Assembly: GCA_036489315.1 (NCBI GenBank) | Contig: DASXFZ010000040.1 | Coordinates: 34,637 to 98,636 of the forward strand | DNA length: 64,000 nucleotides | Source of the DNA: Candidatus Cybelea sp. | Lineage (GTDB): Bacteria > Vulcanimicrobiota > Vulcanimicrobiia > Vulcanimicrobiales > Vulcanimicrobiaceae | Reading direction: 5' to 3' | Part shown: positions 55,404 to 64,000 of the stretch, in pieces | Position numbering within the stretch: the first letter of the stretch is position 1 | Layout: each line of letters opens with the position of its first letter | Position numbers and translations under genes: made by a program | The notes under the pieces: model-generated | The model's input: only the letters and a program-made list of their open reading frames with translations | What the model was told of the DNA's origin: nothing | The model's database searches: none

Positions 55404-56555
55404 TTAACGCGTCAGCTCCTGAACCGTATTGCTGTTTGAATCGGTGAAAAAGAGTACGGTGTTCGCATCGGTCGTTCCGCGTGCGACGAGCCCGTATACG
55501 CCTTGTGTCGAACTCGTATCGACGACCTTGGTATCGAGCACTTTACCGGTTGGCGTCAGCTCGACCAGAGTGTTCGCCGTCCCCTGCGTATTGGCGACGA
55601 CGAGATTTCCATTGGGAAGCACGGCTGAGGCCATCGGTGCGTTCAGCGGCGACCCGCTCATCACAAGCTTACCGCAGGACGTCTTGGGGTAGCGGCACTT
55701 GAATGTCTTTCCGCCAGGCTGGACAATGATTTCGTCTTTGTCCAGAAGGTCGCTCGCATTAAAGAACGAGACGATCGTGTTGCTCGCGCCGTCGACGATA
55801 TACAGCGTATCGTTGACCTGGTCGTATTGGAAACCTGACGGTGCGAGGCCGCCCTGCGAATTTTTGCTCGTGGCAAAACCCTTTGCCACTTCGGTCGCCG
55901 TTCCGTTCCCATAGAAGCCCACGCTGATGCTGACGACGGTTCCTTTAGTCGTTCCGACGTAGACGTAGAGTGGGGAAAAGTTCTGCGACGGGTTGGTAAC
56001 GATGTCGGAGAACGGCGTGACGAACGTTTTGCCGCCGTAGGTTTTCTCGACCGCGCCCTTCTTGCCGATCTCGACGAGATTACCGCTGGCCTCACCCGCG
56101 CCGTAAACGGTTCCGTCGTGCGGGTGGACCGCCGTCCCTACGCATCCCTTAATCAGAGCGTTATCGAAGAAGCGTTGGGGAGTCGAGCCTGCGCTCGGAT
56201 TGAGGACGTCGATGCTCGTTCCAGCACCCGGATTGCCCGACGAATCGGAGTAGTTGCAAAAGACAAGCTGCCCCTTGGTCAAGGTGCCGTGCGGGCTACC
56301 GTGGGCAATCGTCAGACCACGCGGATTCTGATCGCCGTTCTTCGGGTCGATGGTCGAACCGATGACTACGGTCTTCGTGAGAACTTTGAGAATCGATTTG
56401 CTATCAACCTGACGTTGCGCTCCAGCAGCGCCAAGCGGCGCCGAAACCGCAGGACTCATTGCGTCGCCGCCCGAGGCCGTGGGTGCTCCGCACGCCGATA
56501 CTGCCAGTAATGTTACTGCTGCTGGTATGAATGAGCGCCAAGCGCGAAGCTCCAT
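55404..56555 (-). CDS. secreted lipoprotein, 'PKNGD' type, copy 2
   Basis: 383 residues from the ATG at 56555, preceded by GGAGG at seven nt. Lipobox AVSAC about residue 21. Shared with the gene at 32431: GSTIDPKNGDQNPRGL, TKGQLVFCNYSDSSGNPGAG, TSIDVLNPSAGSTPQRFF, YGAGEASGNLVEIG, DTLYIVDGASNTIVSFFNAS, EIIVQPGGKTFKCRYP, NAPMASAVLPNGNLVVANTQ and FFTDSNSNTVQELTR. NHL-like propeller likely. Duplicated lipoprotein pair of unknown role. Confidence 0.83.
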   Translation of the reverse strand: MELRAWRSFIPAAVTLLAVSACGAPTASGGDAMSPAVSAPLGAAGAQRQVDSKSILKVLTKTVVIGSTIDPKNGDQNPRGLTIAHGSPHGTLTKGQLVFCNYSDSSGNPGAGTSIDVLNPSAGSTPQRFFDNALIKGCVGTAVHPHDGTVYGAGEASGNLVEIGKKGAVEKTYGGKTFVTPFSDIVTNPSQNFSPLYVYVGTTKGTVVSISVGFYGNGTATEVAKGFATSKNSQGGLAPSGFQYDQVNDTLYIVDGASNTIVSFFNASDLLDKDEIIVQPGGKTFKCRYPKTSCGKLVMSGSPLNAPMASAVLPNGNLVVANTQGTANTLVELTPTGKVLDTKVVDTSSTQGVYGLVARGTTDANTVLFFTDSNSNTVQELTR

Positions 56556-56774
56556 GACAAAACCTCCATAAGTAACGATTGGAAAGGGCACCGATCGTTT
56601 TGACCGACGGTGATCTTTCCGATTCTCTGCGGAAGGGTGCTGAATCCTTGCCTGTCGTGCGTGAACTCGGTAAGCTGCGCGGGGCAGGGGCCCGCACCGA
56701 ATCGGCGAAGCTGAGACCCGCTTTAAATCGGAAGGTCCAGCTACTTACGTCAAGGACGATCGGAGTATAACCTC

Positions 56775-58016
56775 ATGCGAAGAGTGGGTCTAGCTTTGTG
56801 CATCATCATTCTGTCTGGCTGCTCTAGCATGCCGGCAACTTCGTCAATGCCCACGTTGGGCCAAACGGCGAAGAAGAGTTCGAGCAGTGGAAGCTTCAAG
56901 GTGCTTCACGCGTTCAAGTCGTCGCGCGACGGGAAAGTGCCCGTGGGTACCTTGCTCGCCGATAACAACCTCCTTTACGGCACGACGAACTTTGGCGGCA
57001 GTCCGGACAAAAGCTGCTATCCAGGCATCGGATGCGGAACGGTTTTTTCATTTGACGGAAGCACGGAAACCGTCGTCTACCGGTTTGCGGGCCTCACCTC
57101 GGGTACTCGGCCGTACGCCGGCGTCATCGACGTCAAGGGTACGCTCTACGGAACGACGCAAACGGGCGGCAAAAAGAATGAAGGCACCGTCTATTCGCTC
57201 ACGCCCTCCGGCACCGAGCATTTGGTGGTAGGCTTCACTGGGAAAAACGGCAACGATCCCCGCGCCGGCTTAACGAACGTTAACGGAACGATCTACGGGA
57301 CGACCTACTATGGGGGCGCAGCGGGCGTCGGTTCCGTTTTCAGCGTCAGCCCATCGGGCACCGAAAAGGTCATTCATAGTTTCCAAGCCGGAGATGACGG
57401 CTCTTGGCCGCTCGGTACGCTGCTCTACGCCGACAACGTTCTCTACGGCACGACCTCTTCAGGCGGAACGCAACGCGCCGGAACCGTCTTTAAGATCAAT
57501 CCCAACGGCACGGGTTACTCCGTTCTCTACACTTTCAAAGCCGGTAAAACGGATGGCGCCTTTCCGTTCGCCGGCTTAACCGAGCTCAACGGAGTTCTGT
57601 ATGGAACGACGCAGCAAGGCGGAGCGCATAATAAAGGAACGGCGTACGCGCTTACGACCTCGGGATCGGAGACGGTGCTGCACAGCTTTGGCGAAAAGGG
57701 CGACGGCATCGAGCCGTTCGACGGCCTGACCGTGCTCAACGGCGTGCTTTACGGCACGACGGCGTACGGCGGCACCGGCGGCAAGCAGGCCGGTCCCGAC
57801 GTACAGCGCAAGCCCACGAGCGAAGGAACGATCTACTCGATCTCGCCGTCGGGTTCAGAGCAGGTGCTTCACAGTTTCACGGGCGGACCGGGCGGACGCG
57901 TTCCGTACGCCAACCTTACCGTGATGAACGGCGCGCTCTACGGCGTGACGATCTGGGGCGGCAATCTGAAAGGCCCCAAGGGTGGGGTCGGAACGATCTT
58001 CGAGTACACTCCGTAA
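56775..58016 (+). CDS. lipoprotein with GloVer tandem repeats
   Basis: 413 residues. Lipobox LSGC about residue 16, then a Ser/Thr-rich linker. Eight or so repeats of about 45 residues carry (L/V)YGTTxxGGxxxxGT(V/I)(Y/F)xxxPSGxE(K/T)VxHSF: the Gloeobacter/Verrucomicrobia (TIGR03803, 'GloVer') repeat. These occur in secreted surface proteins and are expected to build a propeller. The gene is closed by a strong hairpin. Role unknown. Confidence 0.9.
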   Translation: MRRVGLALCIIILSGCSSMPATSSMPTLGQTAKKSSSSGSFKVLHAFKSSRDGKVPVGTLLADNNLLYGTTNFGGSPDKSCYPGIGCGTVFSFDGSTETVVYRFAGLTSGTRPYAGVIDVKGTLYGTTQTGGKKNEGTVYSLTPSGTEHLVVGFTGKNGNDPRAGLTNVNGTIYGTTYYGGAAGVGSVFSVSPSGTEKVIHSFQAGDDGSWPLGTLLYADNVLYGTTSSGGTQRAGTVFKINPNGTGYSVLYTFKAGKTDGAFPFAGLTELNGVLYGTTQQGGAHNKGTAYALTTSGSETVLHSFGEKGDGIEPFDGLTVLNGVLYGTTAYGGTGGKQAGPDVQRKPTSEGTIYSISPSGSEQVLHSFTGGPGGRVPYANLTVMNGALYGVTIWGGNLKGPKGGVGTIFEYTP

Positions 58017-58032
58017 CTTCCAAGTCGAATAT

Positions 58033-58073
58033 AAAGAGCGGGGCCGGCGATGCCGGTCCCGCTCTTTAGTTTT
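58033..58073 (+). terminator. intrinsic terminator after the GloVer gene
   Basis: AAAGAGCGGG-GCCGGC-GAT-GCCGGT-CCCGCTCTTT is a 16-pair stem followed by AGTTTT. The complementary flanks make it bidirectional, but no convergent gene lies close. Confidence 0.92.
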
Positions 58074-58142
58074 GGCGCCGTTCGGCGACCCGCTGCCCGC
58101 GCCCCGACGGGGCAGGCTCGCCGGCCTGAGGAAGAAGCCGAG

Positions 58143-58424
58143 ATGACAAACGAAGAGCTCGAGAGGTACGCCAATCAGAATGTTCGGCTGGTCAGCGGCG
58201 GCCGCACGTTAACGGGCCAGCTCATCGCGGGTTTCGAAGCGCAGATTCGAGTGCACGCACCGTTTGCGATCCAGTGGCACGACGTCAACCCGTCTCTCGG
58301 CACCACCGAAGAGCGCCTGGCGGCGATACCAAACGCCGAGGAGATCGAATCGGTCGAGATCGTCGACGAGTCGGCAAGGGCTGAAATTAAAGATGAAGCG
58401 GAGGACGCGCAGACACCAGGGTGA
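58143..58424 (+). CDS. hypothetical protein (93 aa)
   Basis: ATG at 58143 after GAGGAAGAAGCCGAG. The product has an N-terminal helix (MTNEELERYANQNVRLVSGG), a central beta-rich stretch (LTGQLIAGFEAQIRVHAPFA) and an acidic C-terminal tail. No family recognised. Its stop overlaps an in-frame GTG, but the next lipoprotein is better started at 58457. Confidence 0.6.
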   Translation: MTNEELERYANQNVRLVSGGRTLTGQLIAGFEAQIRVHAPFAIQWHDVNPSLGTTEERLAAIPNAEEIESVEIVDESARAEIKDEAEDAQTPG

Positions 58425-58456
58425 AGCGTCGTTCGGTAACAAGACGAGGTGAGTTC

Positions 58457-59392
58457 ATGAGTATTCGGGCAATATGCCGGCGGGCGATGAGCGTCATCGC
58501 GCCCCTTGCAGCTATCGCCGCGCAGGCGGGTTGCGGCGGGAATGTTGCGCCGCCAACCGCTGCAAACCTAAGCCGAACCAGCAGTATCAGCGTTCCTGCG
58601 ATGCCGATCGGCTTGCGCGAACCGCGCGGCGGCCTCGTCTACGTCGCCGATAGCCTCGGGAACTTCGTGGACGTCTTCAAGCCGAGCGGGGCGCTCGTCG
58701 GCCGGCTCACCGAGGGCATCGACTACCCCTCGTATCTCTTCATCGACGCCAAACATCGACTCTACGTGGCCAACGCCGGCAGCCAGGACGTGGTCGTCTT
58801 CAAGCGCGGCGCGACCAAGGCTTCTTCCGAATACCACGACGCCCAGCACGCGTTGGCTCCGACACTGTGCGCAAACGGCGTGCTCTACGTCGCGAACGGA
58901 TCTATCGCGGTCTTTGCCCACGGAAAGCACCGGCCGACCGGCTCGTTGACTGACCCCTACGGAGAGACAGAGTCGGTCTCGTGCGACGCGTCTGGAAACA
59001 TCTTTGCCACCGCGACGGTGTTCAGCCCGCCGGGTTACGTCGTCGAGTATCCCGCCGGGAGCAAGAAAGCCAAACTGCTTCTGAGCAGTCTGCCAAACCC
59101 CGTCGACGTCGCTCCGGATCCCGCTGGAAACCTGTTGATCGTCGATTCAGCGGGCGGTACCACGAACGAGGTCGCCGAGTACACCGAGTCCGGATCGCCG
59201 ACGGGCAAATCGATGCAGACCGGCGGTAACTGGGGCGAATTCGCAATCGCTTCGAAGGGTACCGAACTCTTCGGAGCAGATCAGAGCGATCTCGACGGGG
59301 TGCTCGTCAAGTTCCCCAGCGGCCGCGTGGTGCAAACCTACACCGACAAGAAGTTCAAGCAGCTCGGCGGCATCGCGTACGATCCAGGCTGA
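58457..59392 (+). CDS. secreted propeller lipoprotein H
   Basis: 311 residues from the ATG at 58457 with GAGGTGAG just upstream. Lipobox AQAGC about residue 24. It keeps the general design (LVYVADSLGNFVDVFKPSGA, LFIDAKHRLYVANAG, VFAHGKHRPTGSL, SCDASGNIFATA, YVVEYPAGSKKAKLLL, VAPDPAGNLLIVDS, VLVKFPSGRVVQTY) but lacks the WDG and YPAGG modules of the A-G set, so it is the most divergent member. Predicted propeller; unknown role. Confidence 0.75.
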   Translation: MSIRAICRRAMSVIAPLAAIAAQAGCGGNVAPPTAANLSRTSSISVPAMPIGLREPRGGLVYVADSLGNFVDVFKPSGALVGRLTEGIDYPSYLFIDAKHRLYVANAGSQDVVVFKRGATKASSEYHDAQHALAPTLCANGVLYVANGSIAVFAHGKHRPTGSLTDPYGETESVSCDASGNIFATATVFSPPGYVVEYPAGSKKAKLLLSSLPNPVDVAPDPAGNLLIVDSAGGTTNEVAEYTESGSPTGKSMQTGGNWGEFAIASKGTELFGADQSDLDGVLVKFPSGRVVQTYTDKKFKQLGGIAYDPG

Positions 59393-59426
59393 CGACGGCG
59401 CCGTACCGGGTGGGCGAGGGCAGACC

Positions 59427-60332
59427 TCAGTGAATAGCGACACCCCACGGCTCGCTCAGCGTCGTGATCGTCGGCGTGCTCGGTGCGCCTTTGGGTGTGA
59501 ACGTGACGAGCGATTCGGGACTATGGTTGATCACGTAGATCTTTCCGGCGGCGTCGAGCGCTACGCCGAACGGCGCGCTTAATCCCGTCGCGATCGTGGG
59601 AGTCGTCGGTTTTCCGCTTGCCGTGAACGTGACGAGCGAGTTGCCGTAGTAGTTGGTAACGTAAATCTTCCCATTCTTATCGACGGCGACGCCGCCGGGG
59701 CCGTTGAGCCCGGTGAGCGTTGGTTTGGTCGCCTTGCCGGCGGCGGTGTACGTGGTCACCATGCCCGCACCAAAGTTCGCGACGTAGATCTTCCCGTTCT
59801 TGTCGACGGCAATGCCGCGAGGTCCGTCGATGTTCGAAATGGTCGGCGTCGTCTGCTGGCCGTTTGACTTGTACGTCGTAACGTTTGACGTGAAGGCGTT
59901 TGATACGTAGATCTTGCCGTGCGCGTCGACCGCCACGCCGGTCGGCTCGTTCAGACCGACGGTGATGGTTGGTTTGATTAGCTTTCCGCTCGACGTATAT
60001 TTTGTGACGGTGTCAGCTTCGTAGTTCGGAACGTAGATATTGCCTTTTGCGTCGACCGCGATAATACCAGGGTCGTTTATGCCCTTGGTGATCGTCGGCT
60101 TCGCGGCCTTTCCGGCCGACGTATAGGTGGCGATGTTGTTGGCTGCGGAGTTCGAAACGTAAATTTTTTCGCCGGCGGCATCAGGAGTTTCGGCGAGCAC
60201 TGCGGGCATCCGAACACCGGCGTTACCGAGGCTGGGCAAGGCCGGTGTTGCGACAGCCCGCCCATCGCCGCTGCAGCCCGAAAGGCCGACGAATAAAACC
60301 GTGACCGATGCGAAAAGAGGTACCCGTCGCAA
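59427..60332 (-). CDS. NHL-repeat lipoprotein
   Basis: 301 residues. TTG start eight nt after GGGAG. Lipobox LSGC about residue 20. Six near-identical repeats of about 41 residues have (G)VAVDxxGKIYVxNxxxxxVTTYTxxGKxTxPTIxxGLxxP, the NHL blade consensus. Six blades plus linkers make a complete propeller. Presumably surface-exposed; ligand unknown. It converges on propeller H with 34 nt between stops. Confidence 0.88.
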   Translation of the reverse strand: MRRVPLFASVTVLFVGLSGCSGDGRAVATPALPSLGNAGVRMPAVLAETPDAAGEKIYVSNSAANNIATYTSAGKAAKPTITKGINDPGIIAVDAKGNIYVPNYEADTVTKYTSSGKLIKPTITVGLNEPTGVAVDAHGKIYVSNAFTSNVTTYKSNGQQTTPTISNIDGPRGIAVDKNGKIYVANFGAGMVTTYTAAGKATKPTLTGLNGPGGVAVDKNGKIYVTNYYGNSLVTFTASGKPTTPTIATGLSAPFGVALDAAGKIYVINHSPESLVTFTPKGAPSTPTITTLSEPWGVAIH

Positions 60333-60448
60333 TTCAATGCTCCCTTAAGCGCCCGACAATATAGACGCTAGCTTAATCTTGCTTCTTTAAACTGTCGAGC
60401 CGCGCGCCTTGGTGCTTTCGACGCCGCGGTTGAGGCTTTCGACCCATC

Positions 60449-60474
60449 GCGCCGTGGTGCGAAAGTCACGGCGC
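60449..60474 (-). terminator. hairpin after the small lipoprotein gene
   Basis: GCGCCGTG-10 nt-CACGGCGC is a perfect eight-pair stem located 16 nt after the stop of the gene on this strand. There is no T run, so efficiency is uncertain. Confidence 0.5.
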
Positions 60475-60490
60475 CAACAAGAGCGGGCGC

Positions 60491-60943
60491 TTATGAGCCC
60501 TCGTCCACGTTGTTTAGGATAATCACCTTAGCCGCACCGAGCCGCTTCCCCGCGGCGCTGTAATCGACGAAGGTGGCCACGCACTGCCCTCGCCCGTGAG
60601 TTCCCGCCTTTACCTTATAGGAGCCGCGTTTTCCCTTGATGGTAGCGATCAGCCTGGACGTACATTTTGAGTCGTGGAAGGTAAACTTTCCACCTTTGGG
60701 ACCCGCGGTGGTCACCGTAACTTCGGGCGTGCCGGCCGAGAGCTTCACCACGCACGGCTTTGCGGAAACGCCCTTCTCGGAGGGGCATCGCTGGTCGATA
60801 ACCGGAGCGCGCTCCGGCCGCATCTGCGAGGCCGGCAGCAGCGCGTTTGATGGCGCCGTTGCGGCGCCCCCGCCACATCCAACAAGAGTCCCGGCTACCG
60901 CGAGAGACGCAATTGCTCCCCGTATGTCTTTCATACGATTCAT
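60491..60943 (-). CDS. small secreted lipoprotein (150 aa)
   Basis: AAGGAG stands 10 nt before the ATG. Lipobox LVGC about residue 22. The mature domain VITVTTAGPKGGKFTFHDSK-like segments (CVVKLSAGTPEVTV, CTSRLIATIKGKRGSYKVKA, GQCVATFVDYSAAGKRLG) form a beta-sandwich-like pattern with four Cys. No family recognised. It is followed on the same strand by the NHL-repeat lipoprotein. Confidence 0.7.
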   Translation of the reverse strand: MNRMKDIRGAIASLAVAGTLVGCGGGAATAPSNALLPASQMRPERAPVIDQRCPSEKGVSAKPCVVKLSAGTPEVTVTTAGPKGGKFTFHDSKCTSRLIATIKGKRGSYKVKAGTHGRGQCVATFVDYSAAGKRLGAAKVIILNNVDEGS

Positions 60944-61137
60944 TATATTTTCACTCCTTACTTTCGGACGCTTGGCCCCTCTTGCGGTTTTTGCAACGCG
61001 AAAAATGGCTCCTGTGTAGATTTGAGGGTGCCGGTCGAGAACGCGACCGAAAAGCGACGAATGCGGCGACGACAGGGGTTGTTTCAGCGATGGCTCTTAA
61101 TGCTGTCTTATATGTTCGGCGGAGAAGTTCCCGAATA
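60944..61137. other. intergenic region, no gene seen
   Basis: About 190 bases between two reverse genes. It holds the ribosome site of the small lipoprotein at its left edge. No structure or open frame stands out. Confidence 0.4.
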
Positions 61138-63438
61138 CTAATGGATAATGATGCTTAGGCGCACCGTGCGCTTCTCGCCCGGGTGGAAGTAATAGTCGTT
61201 AACGCCGCCGCCCCCAAGCGCCGGATTGACGGCTGGATTTCTCGCAAAGGCGGGGTTGGCGGCGTCCTGCGGCAGCCAGGATTGATAGTAGTATTCCACG
61301 TCGTCGGTTTGGGCGTTGAAGATGTTAAAAACATCGGCGACAATGTCGTAGCCTCGATGCGTCTTCCAAGTGCCTTGCGCGTTATAGGTCACGGAGGCCG
61401 CCGAGACCGCGTCGCCCGCTTGATCCAGCACACGCGGTCCAAAATAGCGCAGGCGCAGGCTTGCGGCATAGTCCGGCTTGTCGACCGTTACGCCGGCCGC
61501 AGTGACGACGTTGATCGACTCCGGAACGAAGGTCCCCAGGCCCTGCGGGTCGGTGAGAAAGCGCGCATTTGAGGTTGCGATGTCGGCGTCGAACGTCAAC
61601 CATGGCTTGGGCTGGTAGAAGTTGGCAAACTCGATGCCGCGCCGCATCGTGGGGCCGCCCGCCGACGTCACGCCGGCATCCCCGTCGAAGACCAGCTCCG
61701 AGTTGAGGTGGAGTTGCCAGAGCGAGATCGTACTGTTAAGGCCGCCCCGCGAATAGCGGTATCCAAACTCAAGGCCGGCGGCTCGAGCGAGCGGCGTATT
61801 CTGTAAAACCGCCTGACCGAGCGCGTTGTACGGAGCCTGAGTCTGAGGATCGAGCGTGTCGGTGACTCCGCGCGCGTCGTTGCTATGAAAGCTCTCGCCC
61901 CAATCGGCGTACAGCTCTTGCGACGGCGAGAGGACGTATGCCGCCGTAAACTTCGGGCTCAGGATGCCGGCGTTCACAAGCCCCGAATCGGCCGCGACGC
62001 TATCGTTGACGTTGAAGCTGTATTGGTCCGCGCGCAGGCCGGGAGTCAGCTGCAGCCTGGAGCCGACTCGCAGGAGGCTCTGAACCCACCCGTAGGTGTC
62101 TCGCTCCACGACGTGCGCGAGGCTGAGCGTACCATTCGGATACGGGATCTGGTCGTGTACCAGAGAGAGTTCCACGGTTGGAATGTTGTCGTTTCGGACG
62201 CCGGCTCCGGCCGTTGTCGTCACCCTCCCCGAAGGGTTGAACGTTCGCGAAGCGTTCGCACCCGAAACGAATCGACGGTCGAGCTGTTCGCGCTGGTCGC
62301 CGCAGGCGAAGACGAACGGAACCGGCGTCACCGAGTGTACGGGTGCACGCGCCGCGCCGGGGACGTCGTTGGCGGGGCAGTACGAGATATAGCTTGGTAC
62401 GTGCGCGGCATTCGGATTGCAGGTTTTGTACCCGGCGGTGCACGTTATGGGGTTGCGGGTGACGTTGTAGTAGTCCGTCGCATCGTCGAGGTAGTAAGTA
62501 AAGTCGGAGAATAGGTTGAGGTATTGCGCAAATCCGAATACGTTGACTTCCGTCGTGCCGTTCGAATCGCTGTGCTGCCACTGGCTCGCCAGAGAGTAGC
62601 GGTAGGTCGTGCCGCCGTCCCAAGGGTCGATGAGGCCGTAGGGACTTAGCTCCCCATCGCTGACAAGGCGTTGCGGAATTTGATCGCTTGATTGAAACGT
62701 TCCATGGTATCCCATAGCGGTGACGCTGAAGTCGGTGTTTTCCGTTGAGCGGCTCCAACGGAGAACGCCGTTGAACTTGGCGTACTCGTCGGGCCGTTCA
62801 AACGAGCCGTTATCGTGGTAAATCTGAAAGGCGTAGAGCAGGTTCCCGACGCCGACGCGCGGCGAACCGGCGAACAGCACGTTGCCATAACCATAGTTAC
62901 CGATGCCGAACTCCGTTATTGGTGCGTCCAGGGTGTTTTTGTAGTATAAGGTGTACGCCCCCGCAGTCGAAAAATCACCCGTCGCCGCATAGTACGGTCC
63001 CTTCTGATATTCGACGAAACTGACGAGCTCGGGCATGAGCCAGTTGATGTCCGAATACCCTTGGCCGTGCGCGTGCGTCGGGAGATTGATCGGCGTGCCG
63101 GCAATCGTGCTCTCCAGATCGGTGCCGTGATCGAGCTGGAACCCCCGCAGGTAGTACTGATTGGCCTTCCCTTCGCCACTGTGTTGGCTGACGAGCAGGC
63201 CGGGGATCGCCTCAAGGATTTCACCGGGGCGCAGCACCGGTCGCGTCTTTATCTGCTCTTGATCGATCGTACCGACCGAGGCTGCAGGCACCTTGCCGAC
63301 AAGATTTTGGTTTCGTTCGCGGGAGGCTACGTGGCCGATCGTCCGATAATGCCGCGTTTTCTTTATCGCCGGCTTTGGACTCGGTTTGGGACTCGGAGTT
63401 GGTGACAGCGCGACGGTGAAGAGAAGGGCCGCCAGCAT
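61138..63438 (-). CDS. TonB-dependent receptor
   Basis: 766 residues. A short hydrophobic start with a Pro/Ser-rich stretch (LSPTPSPKPSPKPAIKKTR) precedes the plug (VLRPGEILEAIPGLLVSQHS, NQYYLRGFQLDHGTDLEST, AGTPINLPTHAHGQGYSDIN) and a barrel ending YYFHPGEKRTVRLSIII. A typical TonB box was not recognised. It should import a siderophore or other large nutrient. GGGAGG lies 12 nt before the ATG. It is transcribed alone; no regulator or TonB partner lies nearby in the window. Confidence 0.92.
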   Translation of the reverse strand: MLAALLFTVALSPTPSPKPSPKPAIKKTRHYRTIGHVASRERNQNLVGKVPAASVGTIDQEQIKTRPVLRPGEILEAIPGLLVSQHSGEGKANQYYLRGFQLDHGTDLESTIAGTPINLPTHAHGQGYSDINWLMPELVSFVEYQKGPYYAATGDFSTAGAYTLYYKNTLDAPITEFGIGNYGYGNVLFAGSPRVGVGNLLYAFQIYHDNGSFERPDEYAKFNGVLRWSRSTENTDFSVTAMGYHGTFQSSDQIPQRLVSDGELSPYGLIDPWDGGTTYRYSLASQWQHSDSNGTTEVNVFGFAQYLNLFSDFTYYLDDATDYYNVTRNPITCTAGYKTCNPNAAHVPSYISYCPANDVPGAARAPVHSVTPVPFVFACGDQREQLDRRFVSGANASRTFNPSGRVTTTAGAGVRNDNIPTVELSLVHDQIPYPNGTLSLAHVVERDTYGWVQSLLRVGSRLQLTPGLRADQYSFNVNDSVAADSGLVNAGILSPKFTAAYVLSPSQELYADWGESFHSNDARGVTDTLDPQTQAPYNALGQAVLQNTPLARAAGLEFGYRYSRGGLNSTISLWQLHLNSELVFDGDAGVTSAGGPTMRRGIEFANFYQPKPWLTFDADIATSNARFLTDPQGLGTFVPESINVVTAAGVTVDKPDYAASLRLRYFGPRVLDQAGDAVSAASVTYNAQGTWKTHRGYDIVADVFNIFNAQTDDVEYYYQSWLPQDAANPAFARNPAVNPALGGGGVNDYYFHPGEKRTVRLSIIIH

Positions 63439-63883
63439 CGCGATCGTTTACCTCCCTTCTCCAGGTAGGGGTAGTCTGCCACGGTAATACCGGTCGTCTT
63501 TTTTTGGAACGATAGCACACGCTGCGTCGATTTATTCGTGCGTGCTGTAGACAAATAAGGCGCCCTGGAGCCCGTTGCTAGCTGCATAACGGTCCCGGAC
63601 TCTGCATGGATTTCGTAGGAATATTTGTATACAAGTATCGATCGACCGAAGTCGGCGGAGCAGTTCCGCGCGCGCGCCGAAAGGGCACCGCGAAAAAGTC
63701 TAGAGGGCAGGACGACGAGAAGCGCCTTTTAAAATCGAGTTCTTACATCTCGTCTAACCGGGCCAAAGGACGGCGCGGCGCTAACGGCTACGCCTGCTCC
63801 GGGCTGGCCTGTGATCGTTCTAATAGGCTTGCCGCCCGCGGGGTATTTGTAAATTAACGCTAGTGTTGTGAGTTATAAGTTCA
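63439..63883. other. 445-base intergenic region, no convincing gene
   Basis: It holds the upstream region of the TonB receptor. A plus-strand open frame at 63606-63857 (rich in Arg/Lys/Ser) has no ribosome site and is probably not a gene. GC drops towards the right edge, consistent with entry into an insertion sequence. Confidence 0.45.
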
Positions 63884-63912
63884 TTGCAATAACACGAGAC
63901 TTTTGGTATACT
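63884..63912 (+). promoter_or_regulatory. promoter of the transposase gene
   Basis: TTGCAA-17 nt-TATACT is a near-consensus sigma-70-type promoter. The expected start point falls at about 63919, on the GTG itself, so the transcript may be leaderless. Confidence 0.6.
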
Positions 63913-63918
63913 GGATAA

Positions 63919-64000
63919 GTGAGGAAATCCAGGCAAACCGTTCGTGGCCGACCCAAGCGAGACCTCAATCTTACGCGCGACGAGCGAGAACAACTGGAGC
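63919..64000 (+). CDS. IS630-type transposase, N-terminal end (truncated by window)
   Basis: 27 codons are visible from a GTG: MRKSRQTVRGRPKRDLNLTR then DEREQLE. The GRPKRDLxLTRDEREQLE start is that of many IS630-family transposases, which continue into a helix-turn-helix and a DDE domain outside the window. The terminal repeats cannot be checked because the right end is missing. Confidence 0.6.
   Translation, partial: MRKSRQTVRGRPKRDLNLTRDEREQLE

Noticed and set aside
63606..63857. Plus-strand open frame before the transposase
   Set aside because: No ribosome site, Arg/Lys/Ser-biased composition and no recognisable domain.

Overview
The window is a GC-rich bacterial chromosome segment, densely coding on both strands. 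The envelope is diderm: there are two TonB-dependent receptors, an outer-membrane barrel and more than a dozen predicted lipoproteins with clear lipoboxes. No rRNA, tRNA or CRISPR array was seen. The gene mix (many secreted beta-propeller lipoproteins, GloVer and 'DVWAVG' repeat proteins, KUP, DUF892, DUF6582, GH125, a selenocysteine formate dehydrogenase) reminds me of Candidatus Eremiobacterota (WPS-2) or a neighbouring soil lineage. That placement is from memory and unverified.

Layout. 1-2.1 kb: 3' end of a LuxR-type regulator, a TMEM175-like channel, an unknown gene. 2.1-7.8 kb: OmpR-type response regulator, HAMP histidine kinase and a TonB-dependent receptor with a long extra C-terminal domain. 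7.8-16.4 kb: stress, ion and DNA housekeeping (Tag-like glycosylase, zinc-ribbon protein, FAD oxidoreductase apparently starting at CTG, DUF892 ferritin-like protein, poly-Asp microprotein, KUP, histone-H1-like protein, small stress proteins, outer-membrane barrel plus atypical Nramp). 16.4-24.7 kb: first propeller lipoprotein, Uma2 nuclease, a MarR / drug exporter / Cys-less isochorismatase operon, then a PDZ-7TM-GAF membrane protein translationally coupled to two tandem propeller lipoproteins. 24.7-36 kb: catalase, GNAT, DUF4331, cupin and a run of secreted lipoproteins. 36-42 kb: a frameshifted GNAT, then a three-gene formate dehydrogenase operon whose catalytic gene is interrupted by an in-frame UGA at the selenocysteine position, followed by a SECIS-like hairpin. 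42-46.5 kb: SDR, pyrophosphatase, a frameshifted EEP nuclease, a hidden decayed alcohol dehydrogenase, hemerythrin, free-Met sulfoxide reductase. 46.5-53.4 kb: S51 peptidase, secreted proteins, a second tandem propeller pair, GH125 mannosidase and an IF-1 gene whose best start codon is AUA. 53.4-63.4 kb: phosphoesterase, four more propeller-type lipoproteins and a second TonB receptor. The window ends in the first codons of an IS630-type transposase.

The strongest unusual signals are: (1) eight paralogous one-domain propeller lipoproteins (plus five propeller-like lipoproteins of other repeat types) in one 64-kb segment, two of them in tandem pairs and one pair coupled to a PDZ-GAF membrane protein; (2) the selenocysteine formate dehydrogenase lacking a Tat signal; (3) infA without any ATG/GTG/TTG start; (4) an FAD oxidoreductase reachable only from a CTG that overlaps the upstream stop; (5) several decayed genes visible only by joining frames.
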